This document shows positions 47,468 to 60,097 of a DNA stretch of 64,000 bases, one piece after another. Where the stretch lies: positions 310,001 to 374,000 of the forward strand of contig NW_017265146.1 in assembly GCF_001638985.1 (NCBI RefSeq), read 5' to 3'. Under the pieces are notes generated by a model that saw only the letters and a program-made list of their open reading frames with translations, was not told the origin of the DNA and searched no databases. Numbering within the stretch: position 1 is the stretch's first letter; the number at the start of each line of letters is the position of its first letter. The DNA is from Phycomyces blakesleeanus NRRL 1555(-). Lineage: Eukaryota; Mucoromycota; Mucoromycetes; Mucorales; Phycomycetaceae. Both the position numbers and the translations under genes were made by a program.

Positions 47468-49519
47468 TTATACACGAAAATCAAATATGCTTGACATATC
47501 ATTACGAGAACAGGCTGTACCAAACGTATTAAAACAGTCTTTCCAATAATCTACATTTTTTCCTTCGCCAAATACCCTTATTTCATAGGCATCTATTTTC
47601 CCGCATTTCATAATCGCATAACTAAGATTTTCACTTTTTTTTGGTGTTATATCAGATTTTTTTTTATAACACTCTTGTATCAGGTCGGATTCGTGTGTTT
47701 TGTTGACGGTCTTCAATTTATGAAAGTATACATAGGCATTTTGGCTATCTTCTTTATCCAGTATGAGCAGTTTAGATGAATTGGGCCCTTTGCTATCAGT
47801 GCATTCCTCTGTGTGATCCTGAGAAACCTCCGTATCGTATTTCTTATATTTATTATACATCTGACCCGGCTTATCATTCCATTTTATATTATAATGTGGG
47901 GTTGAAACAATAGTAATTCCAATGTCTTTGGGTCGTAGTTCTATGAACTCGAAGCTGGAACTAAAGTTCACATTATATATATATATAAGCTTGAAGTGGG
48001 TCAGAGACATATCGATCGAAAGTCCACCTTCAGCCTCTACCTGACCAAAAATCTGTACATTCTCTAGAGCCATATAGTTTAATCTTTTACAACGCTTTGA
48101 GATATGATCAAGTGCCCCAGGTACTAAAATTATCTCCTTGAGATCTAATAGCCGTAATCCGTGAGAGGGTGGATTCTCTACTGTATCTGAACTCACAGTG
48201 ATCAAGCCACCTGCAATCTTTATTTTCTTCAAAGATATACAGCGATCCATTAAAATATCAACATCGATCGACACATTACATTTATTGATCTCTAGCTGTG
48301 TCAAGTGAGGACAGCGTTCAAATGAAGCTGTAATTTCTTGGCGACTATTAAAGTATAGTACGCTATCGATAAAAAGTTCTTCAATAGTTTGAGAGAATGC
48401 CAGGGTAAAGTTGTGAATGGTGTTATGAAGTAGTTTCTCTTCCTCTAGGTAGTGCCCAAAAAAGTAATGTATGTTCTTGACCGGTACCTTGAAAACCGTA
48501 AATATCTTCCAAATTAAAGGGCCAATAATATCGGTTTCTCCAGTGCTATAAAAATCAGTTGTTTCCAAATGTGGAAACACTCGCGGAAGCCTTGAAAACA
48601 TATCAAGAGCTTCTTCTTTATTGTAAAGTACTCCGCGATTTAGCCTATGATAGAATCCATCCTCACCAATAGAATGGTACCGATCGTGGAATCTGACTAT
48701 AGATTCTCCATAGTCATTGTTAGTCTCCTGAGGCACTATATCCATTTCGTTGTATACTTCTTCATCCGATTCATATTCTTCATCGATAACCCATCTAATT
48801 GCTTGCAAGTTTGGATATTTTTGAGCAAAGTAACATAGCCATCTATGATCAATATCTTCAAGCCCTGCATCAAATCGCAACATGCTTTTGGCAGGAGGAA
48901 CTTCTGGTACACGAAGCAGATCTCTCGTTGTCATCATACCAAGCCTTACAGATGTCAGGAGATGTTTGAGCTGCGGTAAACAAGCATGAATGATTTCAAA
49001 GTCTTCCACATAGAATGCTACTCCCGCCTGAAAACGACAATTGAGTTTAAGGTCTATAACATTCGGAAAGAGTGGTAAGAGGGCTAAATAGACTTGTTTG
49101 ATTGCAGTAGTCGAATCCCCAAGAAAGGTGATATCTAGATTCTTTACTGAATACCAGGGACCTAGGCCAGTCAAAGCTATATCGTCAAATGGACCAGCAT
49201 TTACTCCATGAATATATAAAGATTTTACATGTGGAAAGAGGTTCTGTAAATATTTGAGCTGATGGTCTGTCATGGTTCCATGTGTAATCAAGCACAAGTT
49301 GTGTACTTTATGTCCAAATTTCGAGTATGCTTTTGGTGTTTCTGGACAGCATATAATATCCAAATCATCTTGATTACAAATCCTGATATCTCTCCATAAC
49401 GATTCTTGGAAGGGCTCTAGGAACGCTTTACATACAAGACAGCACTGACTAACAATACCACGGCTAAGCTCCGAAGCAATTTTTGAAAGTATTTCAAAAG
49501 GTAATTCGGACAAAAGCAT
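47468..49519 (-). CDS. F-box protein with LRR-like repeats
   Basis: A single-exon 683-aa gene. The N-terminus LLSELPFEILSKIASELSR..VSQCCLVCKAFLEPFQESLW is a clear F-box (residues about 1-45), which docks on Skp1 in SCF ubiquitin ligases. The rest has irregular leucine-rich units (NLCLITH, VKSLYIHG, VKNLDITFLG, VIDLKLNC, LTQLEINKCNVS, LKKIKIAGG, LRLLDLKEIILV), fitting a substrate-recognition solenoid like the large F-box families of mucoralean fungi. It has no intron, unlike most neighbours, which suits such expanded families. It converges on the coiled-coil gene with less than 100 bases between them. Substrate unknown. Confidence 0.88.
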   Translation of the reverse strand: MLLSELPFEILSKIASELSRGIVSQCCLVCKAFLEPFQESLWRDIRICNQDDLDIICCPETPKAYSKFGHKVHNLCLITHGTMTDHQLKYLQNLFPHVKSLYIHGVNAGPFDDIALTGLGPWYSVKNLDITFLGDSTTAIKQVYLALLPLFPNVIDLKLNCRFQAGVAFYVEDFEIIHACLPQLKHLLTSVRLGMMTTRDLLRVPEVPPAKSMLRFDAGLEDIDHRWLCYFAQKYPNLQAIRWVIDEEYESDEEVYNEMDIVPQETNNDYGESIVRFHDRYHSIGEDGFYHRLNRGVLYNKEEALDMFSRLPRVFPHLETTDFYSTGETDIIGPLIWKIFTVFKVPVKNIHYFFGHYLEEEKLLHNTIHNFTLAFSQTIEELFIDSVLYFNSRQEITASFERCPHLTQLEINKCNVSIDVDILMDRCISLKKIKIAGGLITVSSDTVENPPSHGLRLLDLKEIILVPGALDHISKRCKRLNYMALENVQIFGQVEAEGGLSIDMSLTHFKLIYIYNVNFSSSFEFIELRPKDIGITIVSTPHYNIKWNDKPGQMYNKYKKYDTEVSQDHTEECTDSKGPNSSKLLILDKEDSQNAYVYFHKLKTVNKTHESDLIQECYKKKSDITPKKSENLSYAIMKCGKIDAYEIRVFGEGKNVDYWKDCFNTFGTACSRNDMSSIFDFRV

Positions 49520-50464
49520 TCTGAAGAGGAGGCACTAAAGTTATTAAATTTCTTTTAAAAGGAGTATATATATATATTCATAAATAATAATAATACAATG
49601 CTAGTGCTCATAGTATAAACACAATCTATCAACTGCATGAGTAAATCATACAAAAGACACTTTTCGATAATGTGTTTGTAGGTCGTTGCTTCTTTATTAT
49701 GAGTTATATATAATAATAGTTGCAGTACAATATTATTATTCAGCCAACAATATGATATATTCATCTAAAGGACTTGTATTTTTTGGGCTCTAAAATTTTC
49801 TTAAAGTTTTTGATTTATTATAAGATTAAACATAGACATGATGAATGCAAATGGGTGACATCAATTTTATATGATGATATTTTGTATAAATTATTGCAAT
49901 GCATTGTGTTGCCTTTTTTTTTACAAGTGTATTTGTTTTTGTTATGAACAAACCGTGTTTTATTTTCATTCCTAGTCCTTTATCATTTTTTTTCTAATTT
50001 TTTTTATTGTAGTCAAAGTGTAACTTTAAAATTAACAGGATAAAGACCCAAAAATTTCAGTATTTAAAATTGATTTTTTTTTTGTTTCAAGTTCAAAAAC
50101 ATGTTATATATCATTTTCTTAAAATATATATTAGTCGAGGCACAATATACAACACAACAATGAACCAGTAATAGTATATTTATGTAAAGAACTACTTAGC
50201 AAAAGTACTTCATACAAAAGAAAATTGAGCTAAACGTCGATGATTTTATTTGATAAATAAATATCGGTCTGAGTGAATATGATATCGATTTATAGAGAAG
50301 TTGATTTACAGATTTTTGAAACAAACGTACCCAGAGTTTGTGAATAATAAGTGAGAATACAGTAAATTGCGTATCCTGTATTTTTATTTTGTTTGGTAAA
50401 ACAATGTAATTAATGCAAATAAGAAGAAACAGAGAGAGAGAAAAAAATAACACAGACATAGAGT
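49520..50464. other. AT-rich spacer between F-box gene and URB1 3' end
   Basis: Contains the F-box gene's promoter side and the URB1 3' UTR. Long A/T runs only; short frames (49555-49764, 50196-50459, both -) look like noise. Confidence 0.55.
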
Positions 50465-53400
50465 CTAATACAAATCGTTCAAGACCTCATATTCATCCGC
50501 GAGTATTTCCTTTACGTGTTCAGGCAATTTATCATGGGTCGAAGCAGTTTTGACTGCGGCCGAAAGAATGTCCTTCCATTGTTGAATTTCTTCAACATCA
50601 GGGGATAAAGCCAATATTTGATGAACCCACGCCAGAAGGCCATTGTATTTGATCAAACTTCCACTGACAGAAGGAATAGATGTAGCTTGTTCCATGATCT
50701 AACAAAGCAAATGTATATTAATAAAATGGCATTACCTCTTTTTTCTTCTTATTTTTTGTACTTATTATAGTTTTTTTATACCTCTATTATAGCCTTTTTG
50801 CTAGCTTGGTCTGCCAACGCAGAACTGTAAAATACTGCAATCATATCCCAAATACGTTGTCTTGCAAACATTTTATAATCCTTTGAATAAAAAGCCAGTT
50901 ATTGATCTTTTTCCATTTTCTAGTATATAAAATTTTATCAAGTACTTACCTCGTATGTACGCATTGAAGATGACAGTACACGCAACATCCACAAACGTTC
51001 CTTCTTATGGTTCTCTGACGAAGAAGAGAAAAGTAATCCGAAAAGAGGAACATACTATAGGCAATATACGCACGTACAGTTAGATATATATAATTGGTTT
51101 CTACAAAACTTACGTTAAAATCAAATGCCGCACTTTGTGTCATCCATTTGGCAAGGTAAGGAAGCATATAATGCCCTGGGTGAAGAATGATAGAAAGAGC
51201 ATGAGCTACACACACGGTGACTGCAGCAGGTATCCGAGGAGGAACATCATTGCTAGATCTTCCTACAATAGAATTCTTAAAGACATCTAACAAGAACAGG
51301 ATTTCACTTTGTTCTCTAAACTTGGCGTGCTATTAAAGATATTAATAAGAGAAAGAAGATCAAAACAACTCCCTTAGCATCATGTTAACTTACATCAAGA
51401 ATCACATAGAATTGATCCATGATTTGGAATGCAATCCGTCTCACATTTTCATCGAGAGAAGACATTGAAACACTGACAAATCCAAGTGCGTTACATTCAA
51501 TAAACTTGCGACAATCTGCTGCTCCGCTGGAAATGAGGTTCGCAAACAAAGGCAAGAAAAAGTCAGGGTCATATGTAACCTGTTTTTGTTCATTTTCATC
51601 AGGTATCTTAGGATCTGAAAGAGTGGCATCCACGGGGAAATGAGAAAATGTATACTTCATCAGACCAGGATCAACCAAACCCAATGTCTCTAGTGAAATT
51701 GTGTTTGCCTGAAGAAGAGTTCCAGCCTGAGCATGGGCTTGACGTGTTTTATCAGATCCTGGACCCCACATTAACAGTTTAGGCAAAATTGTCTCACGCC
51801 CGTTTCGTTCACAAGTCATGAGTATTTGAAGAATAAGTCGATCAGTGAATGAAGTTGTAGCACTGTAGCTCGTCAAGAGAGGATCAAGCAAACCATGGTG
51901 TTTGCTGAGTACATTTGGTTGGATTTCGTTGAGAGCGTGGATCAAAGAAATAATGGCCTTTCGTTGTGTTTCATTCTCTGGTTCTTCTGAATCAGTGATC
52001 TTTTGAATTGTAGGAGTTGTGAGGTTTTGGTATTGATCATGATCAAGTACACGGCGTACGTAAGTTTCAATAGGCTCATTCTTTTCATACTAAGATGGAC
52101 AAAATATATGTATTAATATTACCAAGAATAAAAGCTCAATACATAAAATGTACTTACATTTTCGTAAACACGCTTTGTCAAGGCAGTTGTGAATCGAATG
52201 GCTTCTGCGTCGGCAATATTGTCGAGTAGTGTAGTAAGGATAAAGTCACGAACAACCTCAGGATCCAAAATCTTCCAGTCGAAGTCCTCTAATGAGTTCT
52301 CCAACAAACTGGTGAGTTTATCATAGAAATTTTCGATAGGTTCAACATCTGACATCTTGTTCGCATCTGCTGCCGCAGTCAACTGCTTTAGTATGTGTTC
52401 CAGAACTTGCTGAACGTAATCTGTTCGTTCTTCGGCAGTTTCTGGGAACAAGTCATACCCCATTTGGATCAGCTCCACCAAAGACGGTGTCAAGGGCAAA
52501 GAATCTTTGAGGCTATTGAGAATAATAGCAAATACTGCGACAGACGATCGTTGACAAGATTCACGTAAAACAGCCATATCTGTCTTGGTGTCTTTTCCTG
52601 AAAGGATATGACCGATTATGGGAGCGCAACATACATCCAAAAGAACAGAAAGTGCTTCTCGATCCTGTGCGTTTGTCATGCTTAATTCCAATAGTGACAG
52701 GATATCAGCTTCCAGAGCTGGTGAAGGGCGCTTTTCCCATAGCTTGGTGATCACAGCAAATGTTTCGCTAGGAATTACGAAATTATCTGAATCGGAACGG
52801 CGGCGGACATCACCAACAAGTGCAATCAGCAATCGGATTGTAGTCTCAAAAAATAAGATGTTGGATTTTTTGCAGTGTGCAAACAAGGCGTCATAGTCTA
52901 CACGAACGAGAGAGTTCATCAACTCTCTCGCATTCAAACCATCTCCTAAAATATCAACGTAGGCAACAGCTACGTCAAGAATCTAATTCGAAAATAAATA
53001 TAACGTTTAATTGCTTTCTCATTACGTTAATTTTTTTTGGAGTAGTAACTTACACATGTATCGAATACATCAGGAAAACTTGCTTCATTTTGCAGTTGTT
53101 TTATTAACGAAATAACCTTTGTAAATACGTCTTTTAAGGCAGGATGATCAAGCACCAGATTCTTAAGATAATGGCGCGTTTTCAGGTCATGGCTTTTTTC
53201 CAGTACATTCAGTGCATGTCTCAAGATACCAAAGGTGAGAAAAAGAGGCGATTTGATTTCTTTGGTATCGGATAGAAGAAGCATAGTGAGATGTTCGAGT
53301 ACCAAATGAATTGCATGAGATAGCTTTGTAGGTGACATTTTCTCCATAGCATTCTGCATAAGAGGTAATACAACACGGCTAGTTTGTTTTTGTGCCCATG

Positions 53401-56400
53401 CATTGTAAAATAGTGTTGTAAATGGTATGGCTTTTAGTAGTCCAAGGATGGCCTCACTATATTTCAGAGTCATGAAAAAACAGATAAGTAGAATATTTTA
53501 ATAAACGGCAGCGAACTTACTGTTCCGGGGAATCAATAGAAGTCAACTTTTTTACTTCAGCATTGTCAAATAAACTTCCAGAAAGAGGATAGCGCTCGGA
53601 GATGTAGGCAACAAGAGGTTCGTAAGAAGACCACCCAAGGTTCTGGCCACATAATGTGACTACGTTAATTAAGTTCTTGGAAAATACATTAACGGGTAAT
53701 ATTTCGAGCATATCAACCATTTTCTTTTGCATATCAGGAACAGTATCATGATCTATTATTGGTTGTAGTTTTTGTCAAAATTTAAGGTCCTTATTAATAA
53801 AGTCTAAGTATATATATATACATTAATGCATATTGTATTACCTTTAATCAATGCGATCAACTCGCCCTCAAGTTCGGTATCTAAACCCGACGCTTCAGTA
53901 CAGGGTTCTTTGGTCTTTTGTTCCAAACATTGTTGTGTCTGTGTTATCATTTCATTCACGCCCCACTCAGAAATTTCTTGAGGGTTTAAGATAGTTTTTG
54001 TTTCACAAGTCTCTGCGAGTTTCTCGGAAAAATACTGCAAGTAAAAGGGGGCTTTTTGCTTCGAAAGCAAAAGAGTTATGAGTTTGGTAAGGAATCGGAC
54101 GATAGGTCGTTTTTCGATACTGATAAGATTAAAATATTCAAAAAGAGTCAACAACAGAGGGCTGAACGGATGGGTGTATTCGGAGAAACCGTTTGTGCCA
54201 TCATCTGCCATAGAAGATGTATCGTTGGTGCTGATAACGGACCGTAGGAGGGCATTAGATGTTGTTTTAGAAATTTCTCCATTTTCCAGGGCTGATTTGT
54301 TTGTATTTTCGACAAGGCCGGCTAATTGATCTGAATATTTATACTGTGCTTTTCCAAATCGGATTATACCACCATCAAGGAATTTTAGAACGGTAGATTG
54401 CTCTTCGGAAAGAGATACATCTTCGTTTCCGGAACGAACAAAATTATGAGGAAGAGCATCAAGCCAGAGTTCCACTTCTTCTGGGTCATGCTTGAACATA
54501 AAGGAGTCGGCAAGAGTTTTGTGTACAAGCTTTCCCGTAAGGTTTCGAATATGCTTGTAAGGTGTACGAAGGTAAAGAGTCAACAAGGTGGTGATATGAG
54601 AAAATGAGTCGGCAGCTATAAATCGGGTTAGAACACTCAAATAATTCTTTTTTAGCACTTTTTTTAAAAAGAAAAGTTTAAGTTTATTACCAGCTTTGTT
54701 TGTCCACTTGAAGTCTGGGGAGCACAAGAGAAGTTCAAGAAGATGAACAAGAGAGCTGGGACGAACAGACAGGATATCAGAAGGGACAAAGTTACTAGGG
54801 TCTGTGTTGGATTCCATGATTGTTTCGGGCAAGAATTCTTGGTAGTATCGAATCAAGCGAAAAGCACTATCTCCCAGCATTTCATTCTGTGCATCAAATT
54901 CTTGTTCGTCCACACCTTCGGGTGCCTTTTCCTTCTTTTTTCCAGAAGTTTGACTGTGAATAGCGACAAACACATATAGCTCGGGGACTCTACGCCTTAA
55001 ACCTTCGCGTATGCCCTCCAAACACTTTTGCCATTGTCTTGATGGGAGCTCCTCAATAGTGTCATTAAGTATTTTTGAACTCTCTTCACTGTCTTCCAAG
55101 GTTGAGATTACTTGATTGATTGCTTTTGTGACCTTGGCATGTTTTTGGAATGCAGCTGCCAAAATAAGCATTGTAGTATAACGGACTAATGGACTAGCAT
55201 GTAAAAGACCTTTTGTAGAGAAACTACGTCCGAATACATTTGGAATTGTGTTTCCAAGTATGGTTTCAATTTCTGGTGGCGTTGCACGGTAGAGTTGGGT
55301 ATCTCCGTAGTAGAAAGATGGTGGAGATATCTGGATAGTCTTTTGAAGCAATGATGCATTAGCAAGCCACTTGCTACTAATACGGGGTTCGAGGGTCATT
55401 GAAGTTGTCTTCCAGTAGCTATAGCAATGACGTTTAGTTATTTGTGACAAAAATATATGTTATGCTAATATTTTACCTTTCAATTAGTTCAGGGCAAGCA
55501 GTCAGAATTTTCAAAAGAAGTTCCTGTTGACGAATATCATCGGCAGGCTTTAAACTCAGGATAAATTTAGAAAGAACGCGGTTCTGAATCTTCCCCCCTT
55601 TTACACCTTCTTCTACATTTCCGTCAACAAGAGTATTTGCGGGGTACCAGCCAGCATCACGGAAGCAGACGCCAATACCAGGTACAGTACATGCATCAAT
55701 GAGGAATTTATGAGCTAAGTCTGCAGGTATTCCAGTATCTGTAGATGATATTTGTTCGGGTTCGTTACGAGCATATATTTTTGCAACCTGGATGATGTTA
55801 GATAAGTATATTACATAAAGAATCTGTAATTTGTTTTGCTTTACCTGCTCAAGCATGTAGGATGAAAAAAAGTGGGTCTTTGCAAGTCTGGAAATTTTAA
55901 AGTCCATTAAAAGATATTCGTACAGCACCGAAAGCGTTTCTTTGATCAACTAATATATACATGCATGAATTATTATATCAACGTCTTATACAAAGAATCA
56001 GATTATTTATTATTCTCTTACCGGATAAGCATCATTTTCTATTCCACTAAGAATACCACTAACGAATCCTTTGATACCAAGCAACTGCTTTTTGATATCA
56101 GCATCTCCGTTTCTCAGAAACGCAAGTACCAATTCGACATAGTTTGTTCTCAGGTCTAAATAATGGAATATTAATACAATTGATAGGATATATACTTAAT
56201 TCTGGTTATTATTATTTGGCCTACCATATATATAATTATGAACATTATTGTTCTTTTTGTTTTGTCTATAGCGAGATGCTCTCAAGAACCCCTATAAATT
56301 CGTTACATACGTTTATATATAATGTTCTCATGTGTCTTATTTTTGGTATGTTTGTACTTGCCTCTGTCTGAAAATTGAATGAATGAAACAAATCTCGTGC

Positions 56401-57179
56401 AGTTGACTGATTGAATGAGCAAATTGAAGTCAATAACTTAAATGTAGACTGGCATTGCGGGATACGCATAGATGATATGCCTCTGTAAATGTACTTCATT
56501 TGCTTCTCTAGGATGTAATAAATAAGTAGGGGGTTAAGGATGTATAATATGTAAACAATATAGTCGGCGCATATCGGTTTAATATATTTAAAAAGGATAT
56601 TGTCTGAATGAGTTGAAGACCAAAAGCCCGAATAATAGGTGTCATGCAGAGTCGAATGAACATGCTAATTATATCAGGTACCATACATTCCAAATTTTGA
56701 ATATGTGCCTTTGAGGAAAAAAAAGATGTTAATTTAAATTATTACTTTTTTAACTTTACTTCTAAATTAGTGCCAGTGAAGTAGAATGTAAACTCACGGT
56801 AGATTGGTAATCCCACAACCTTGTCAGATCCCCACAATCAGAGCAACCCTGAACATATTCCACTAGTGGTCGAGTTGACTTGACCATGGGATCAACACGG
56901 CCACGGATAGCATTGGATAATTGAGCTCTCAATTTACCAAGGGCTTTGTTTATAAAGACAGATTTTTTTTCGACAAGCATGTATTAAAATTAGATTGAAT
57001 TGCTGTTTTCCAAAAATGGAGAACTCGAAGAGACGTTTACCTCGTACCATCGTTTCAATGTCGCATACTTTCAAAGCCTCGGCAATCTCAACTGGTTTTC
57101 TATAATAATCATTATCCATTTGATTTTGTTGTGGTTTTTTGTCTTTTGCGATAGACGATTGATCTTCTTTGCTCTTCAT
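50465..57179 (-). CDS. URB1: URB1/Npa1 ribosome-biogenesis HEAT-repeat protein
   Basis: Nucleolar scaffold of early pre-60S particles. Sixteen exons on the minus strand: 57179-57041, 56943-56798, 56708-56601, 56514-56358, 56155-56022, 55949-55845, 55787-55477, 55418-53842, 53752-53521, 53456-53054, 52982-52158, 52089-51394, 51329-51114, 51054-50950, 50880-50782, 50698-50465; 1828 aa (yeast Urb1 1764), all phases matching. Family features: [99 protein letters not shown], and near the C-terminus [17 protein letters not shown]. The N-terminus is Lys/Gln-rich. The third intron (56515-56600) is of AT-AC type, listed separately. The downstream part is a long alpha-helical solenoid with few other motifs. 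Confidence 0.93.
56515..56600 (-). other. URB1: U12-type AT-AC intron in URB1
   Basis: An 86-base intron read on the minus strand. It begins ATATCCTTTT, matching the U12 5' splice-site consensus ATATCCTTT. It contains ATCCTTAACCCC, matching the U12 branch consensus TTCCTTRAC, 19 bases before the end. It ends in TTATTTATTAC. Removing it joins ..GLQLIQT to [15 protein letters not shown], a continuous conserved URB1 helix, in phase 0. The GT donor GTTTAC inside does not restore frame with the nearby AG acceptors. One phase-compatible GT-AG choice (donor GTCTTC 26 bases earlier) would delete nine conserved-looking residues and has a poor donor. Confidence 0.85.
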
Positions 57180-57799
57180 GACAGATTATTTGAAGACAAA
57201 ATGGTCAATGTATTGAGGTCTTCTTTTGCAAAAAATGAACAAGGTTTGGATCCCGATTAGCTTTTTAGGTGGCTTGCGGCAACGGCTCAGGACTGCTTCG
57301 TTTAGCTTGCATGAATCTTAATTGTACATGTTCAGGGAATTTACTTGATATTGGTAGACAAAGGGATATTCTGATACTTTTTTAAGCATAATTTTATTGG
57401 GACTATATGTACATGTAACACTTGTATGTGTCTGTTTAATTACAAGATATCACTGTAGATATGAAATTGACTTGTAATTGATGTTATTATAATATGATAT
57501 GTTTTTTCATAAATATATATTTTATTATCCATTTCTGTATTGAATTTCTACCACAAATGTATGTGTATTTATGTGTATTTGAAAAGCAGTTTAATAAAAA
57601 AAAATATAGTAAAATAACCTTGGCGTTGGTCACAATTCTCTTTTTTTTCCCCCTTTGCTTTCATTTATCACTGCTTGAACCACGTGATCTCTATCCAAAG
57701 TTATTTCTTACTTTCTCTCTTTTAGTATCCATTGGCTTCTAACTTCTTTGTTATTCTTTTATTCTTTTATTTCTTACTTATTGGTAGTGGCCCTATTCT
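57180..57799. other. divergent promoter region URB1 / SOG2
   Basis: A 620-bp spacer between outward-pointing URB1 (-) and the SOG2-domain gene (+). The SOG2 side ends with a C/T-rich leader (CTTTCTCTCTTTT, TTCTTTTATTC). No other gene seen. Confidence 0.55.
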
Positions 57800-59430
57800 A
57801 TGGATCACCCTGATACTCCTTCTCCTCCTTCTCCTTTATCGCGTAATTATAATGGAAATACGGGGCCTAATTTAACCGGTTTACCGCTTAATAAGCAAGG
57901 CTACTCTATAATGAAATCCTCGTCAAATCGGCATGCCATTCGGATAGCCAATCTTCCTCCACTCAACCTCTCCCGAAAATCATCACTAGAATATAATTAT
58001 ACCTCTCATAGTCCATCATATGCTACCTCGGCCATCCTCTCCAGTCGCAGCATGAGCACGGACACGCATCCCCAAGTACCCGATCCCAACCCATCCAACC
58101 AAAAACTCCTGGAGGCTTGCCAAAACGTTTCATTTCTCTCCACTCTTATACACACAACTCTCTATAAATGTCTCGACTTTTGTGTTAGCGATAAACTCAC
58201 TGGAACACTCTTACCCTCTTTGCAAAATTCGAGGTCATGTACAGACAAACTGGCTATGGCACTTCATCAAATCGATTACCAAATGGCTCGGCAGCCATCA
58301 CCAAGCCCAGCATTTGAGATTGATCTCGTCAAGGTTGCCAAGGCTTGCATCATTTCGCTCCGAGAACTTTGCAAGCGGGTTAAAGATTGTCTCAGCCTAT
58401 TTGTTCATATCCTGGATCCTAAACATGCTAGGAATTTGGTGATGACTCTTCATTGCGCCACAGTAGACCTCAAAGAAGCCTGGGAAATGATCATTTCTCT
58501 TCCCGTAGCTGTCCACACCTTATCTCTTCAACCGAACCTTTCGGCTCCCACGGACTTTCATTCTACCAATAATCATCATCCCTCCCTACCTCGTGCTAGA
58601 TCTGCAAGTGAGCACCATGCGGCCTCACCTGCCATGTCACCCCTCGCTTCTCCCTGTACAGCTGAAGATAGTACTCAATTGCTTGGGCATCTCAAATTAG
58701 CTGTCACTGGCTCACTTCATGTAGTTGACTTACTTAATCTATCCATTGAAGCGTCCACAGGAACTGATACCCTAAAGCAAAAGCTCCACTCGCTCGGCAG
58801 GCAAGCCCAGCAAGCAGTTGATATGGCCCTATGTTTAGACAAGAGTTTAGAGAACATCATGGCAAAAGGAAACGGACTCGGTATGAATTCCTTGTTCACT
58901 TCTTCTACATCCCAGCTACCCAACATTGTGTCACCACCTAGCCCTTCTTTACACAAGGATTCAAGCCGAAAATTGTGGGAAGATACAACAGCATACTTAA
59001 AGGTAATTAATTGTTGTTATTATTATTATTATTATTATTTAAAAGGGGGGTTTTAGGAATCTAAAGGTCACAAGTTATTGTTTTTATTTTCAAGTCTATT
59101 CTATCGGTGATGAGCTCTATACGGTCTATTTCTACTGAAGAAGACTTTACTTGGCCAAAGGCAGTTAAACAAGGATGCCTACACGTTACACGAGTGACAG
59201 CGGAAGTAGCAAAATTATGGAACAACTACAGCATATTCGCAAAACATGGCTATTATCTTGGAAAGGGAGACAATTCTAGCAAACAACATGCGACGCACAG
59301 AAGTATGAGTGGTATTGACACCAGTCAGGCATATGCAACTCCTTCATTTGAACCAACATCTACCATGCGTAGACACAAGAGTCAGACCAGCTATGGCATG
59401 AGGAGCATGAGTAACAAAACAGAAACTTGA
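57800..59430 (+). CDS. SOG2: SOG2-domain protein of the RAM signalling pathway
   Basis: Two exons: 57800-59002 and 59095-59430; 512 aa. The RAM network (Cbk1, Kic1, Mob2, Hym1, Tao3, Sog2 in yeast) controls polarised growth and cell separation. The Sog2-type region starts near residue 105 (LLEACQNVSFLSTLIHTTLY) and continues with LVKVAKACIISLRELCKRVKDC, TLHCATVDLKEAWEMI, LLGHLKLAVTGSLHVVDLLN and, in exon 2, GCLHVTRVTAEVAKLWNNYS. The N-terminus and several linkers are Ser/Pro-rich. The leucine-rich repeats that precede this region in yeast Sog2 are absent, and the upstream 620 bases do not encode them. The terminal part has RRHKSQTSYG, a possible basophilic kinase (NDR-type HxRxxS-like) site. 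Confidence 0.82.
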
Positions 59431-59605
59431 TTATTTTATTAAAGATAATGTCGATTGTTTTTTATGGGTTTCATAATCCACAAAGATATGATAGTAAGCG
59501 CTACATAATTTACTCCCGAAGCATTGTAGGAATCAATATTTAAACCCAAGGAAAACACGAATCAATTGTATATACATGTCTATACACACAAACACACACA
59601 CATAC

Positions 59606-59610
<5 letters not shown>

Positions 59611-59640
<30 letters not shown>

Positions 59641-59646
59641 TGTATA
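59611..59646. repeat. (GTAT)n microsatellite
   Basis: Nine or so GTAT/ATGT units following a short (AC)n tract. Likely length-polymorphic; no coding role. Confidence 0.9.
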
Positions 59647-60097
59647 TTTATTTATAAAGCAAATAACCTTGGGTCAACACGTTATTCTTTTAAGCAGGTT
59701 CTGTATTCCAGAATACAACATTTTGGCCGTGTGAACAAACGTATTTTTCCTGCATTTCTTTATGTATATATTATATATATATCTATATAACAATTACTTG
59801 AAATCTCTACCAAATTGATTATCTCAACGCTAAAGTATATATGAATTCTTGTACATAATAAATATTACACATTTTTTAAATGAAAACAAGAGCATTAGAA
59901 CATTAGAACATTAAGGCTTGGAAATAGTTAACAAGTAATAATGGAGCAAAATACCAAATATATATTTGAATGTATATTCCGTGTACATAAATTAACTAAA
60001 AAAATGTAATCTTGAAATTACTTTTTTGGAGATTGACTGTAAATAAAAGACGCCTTTTTACAGTGTTTCTACTTGAGATTGACACGATATTAGTTTT

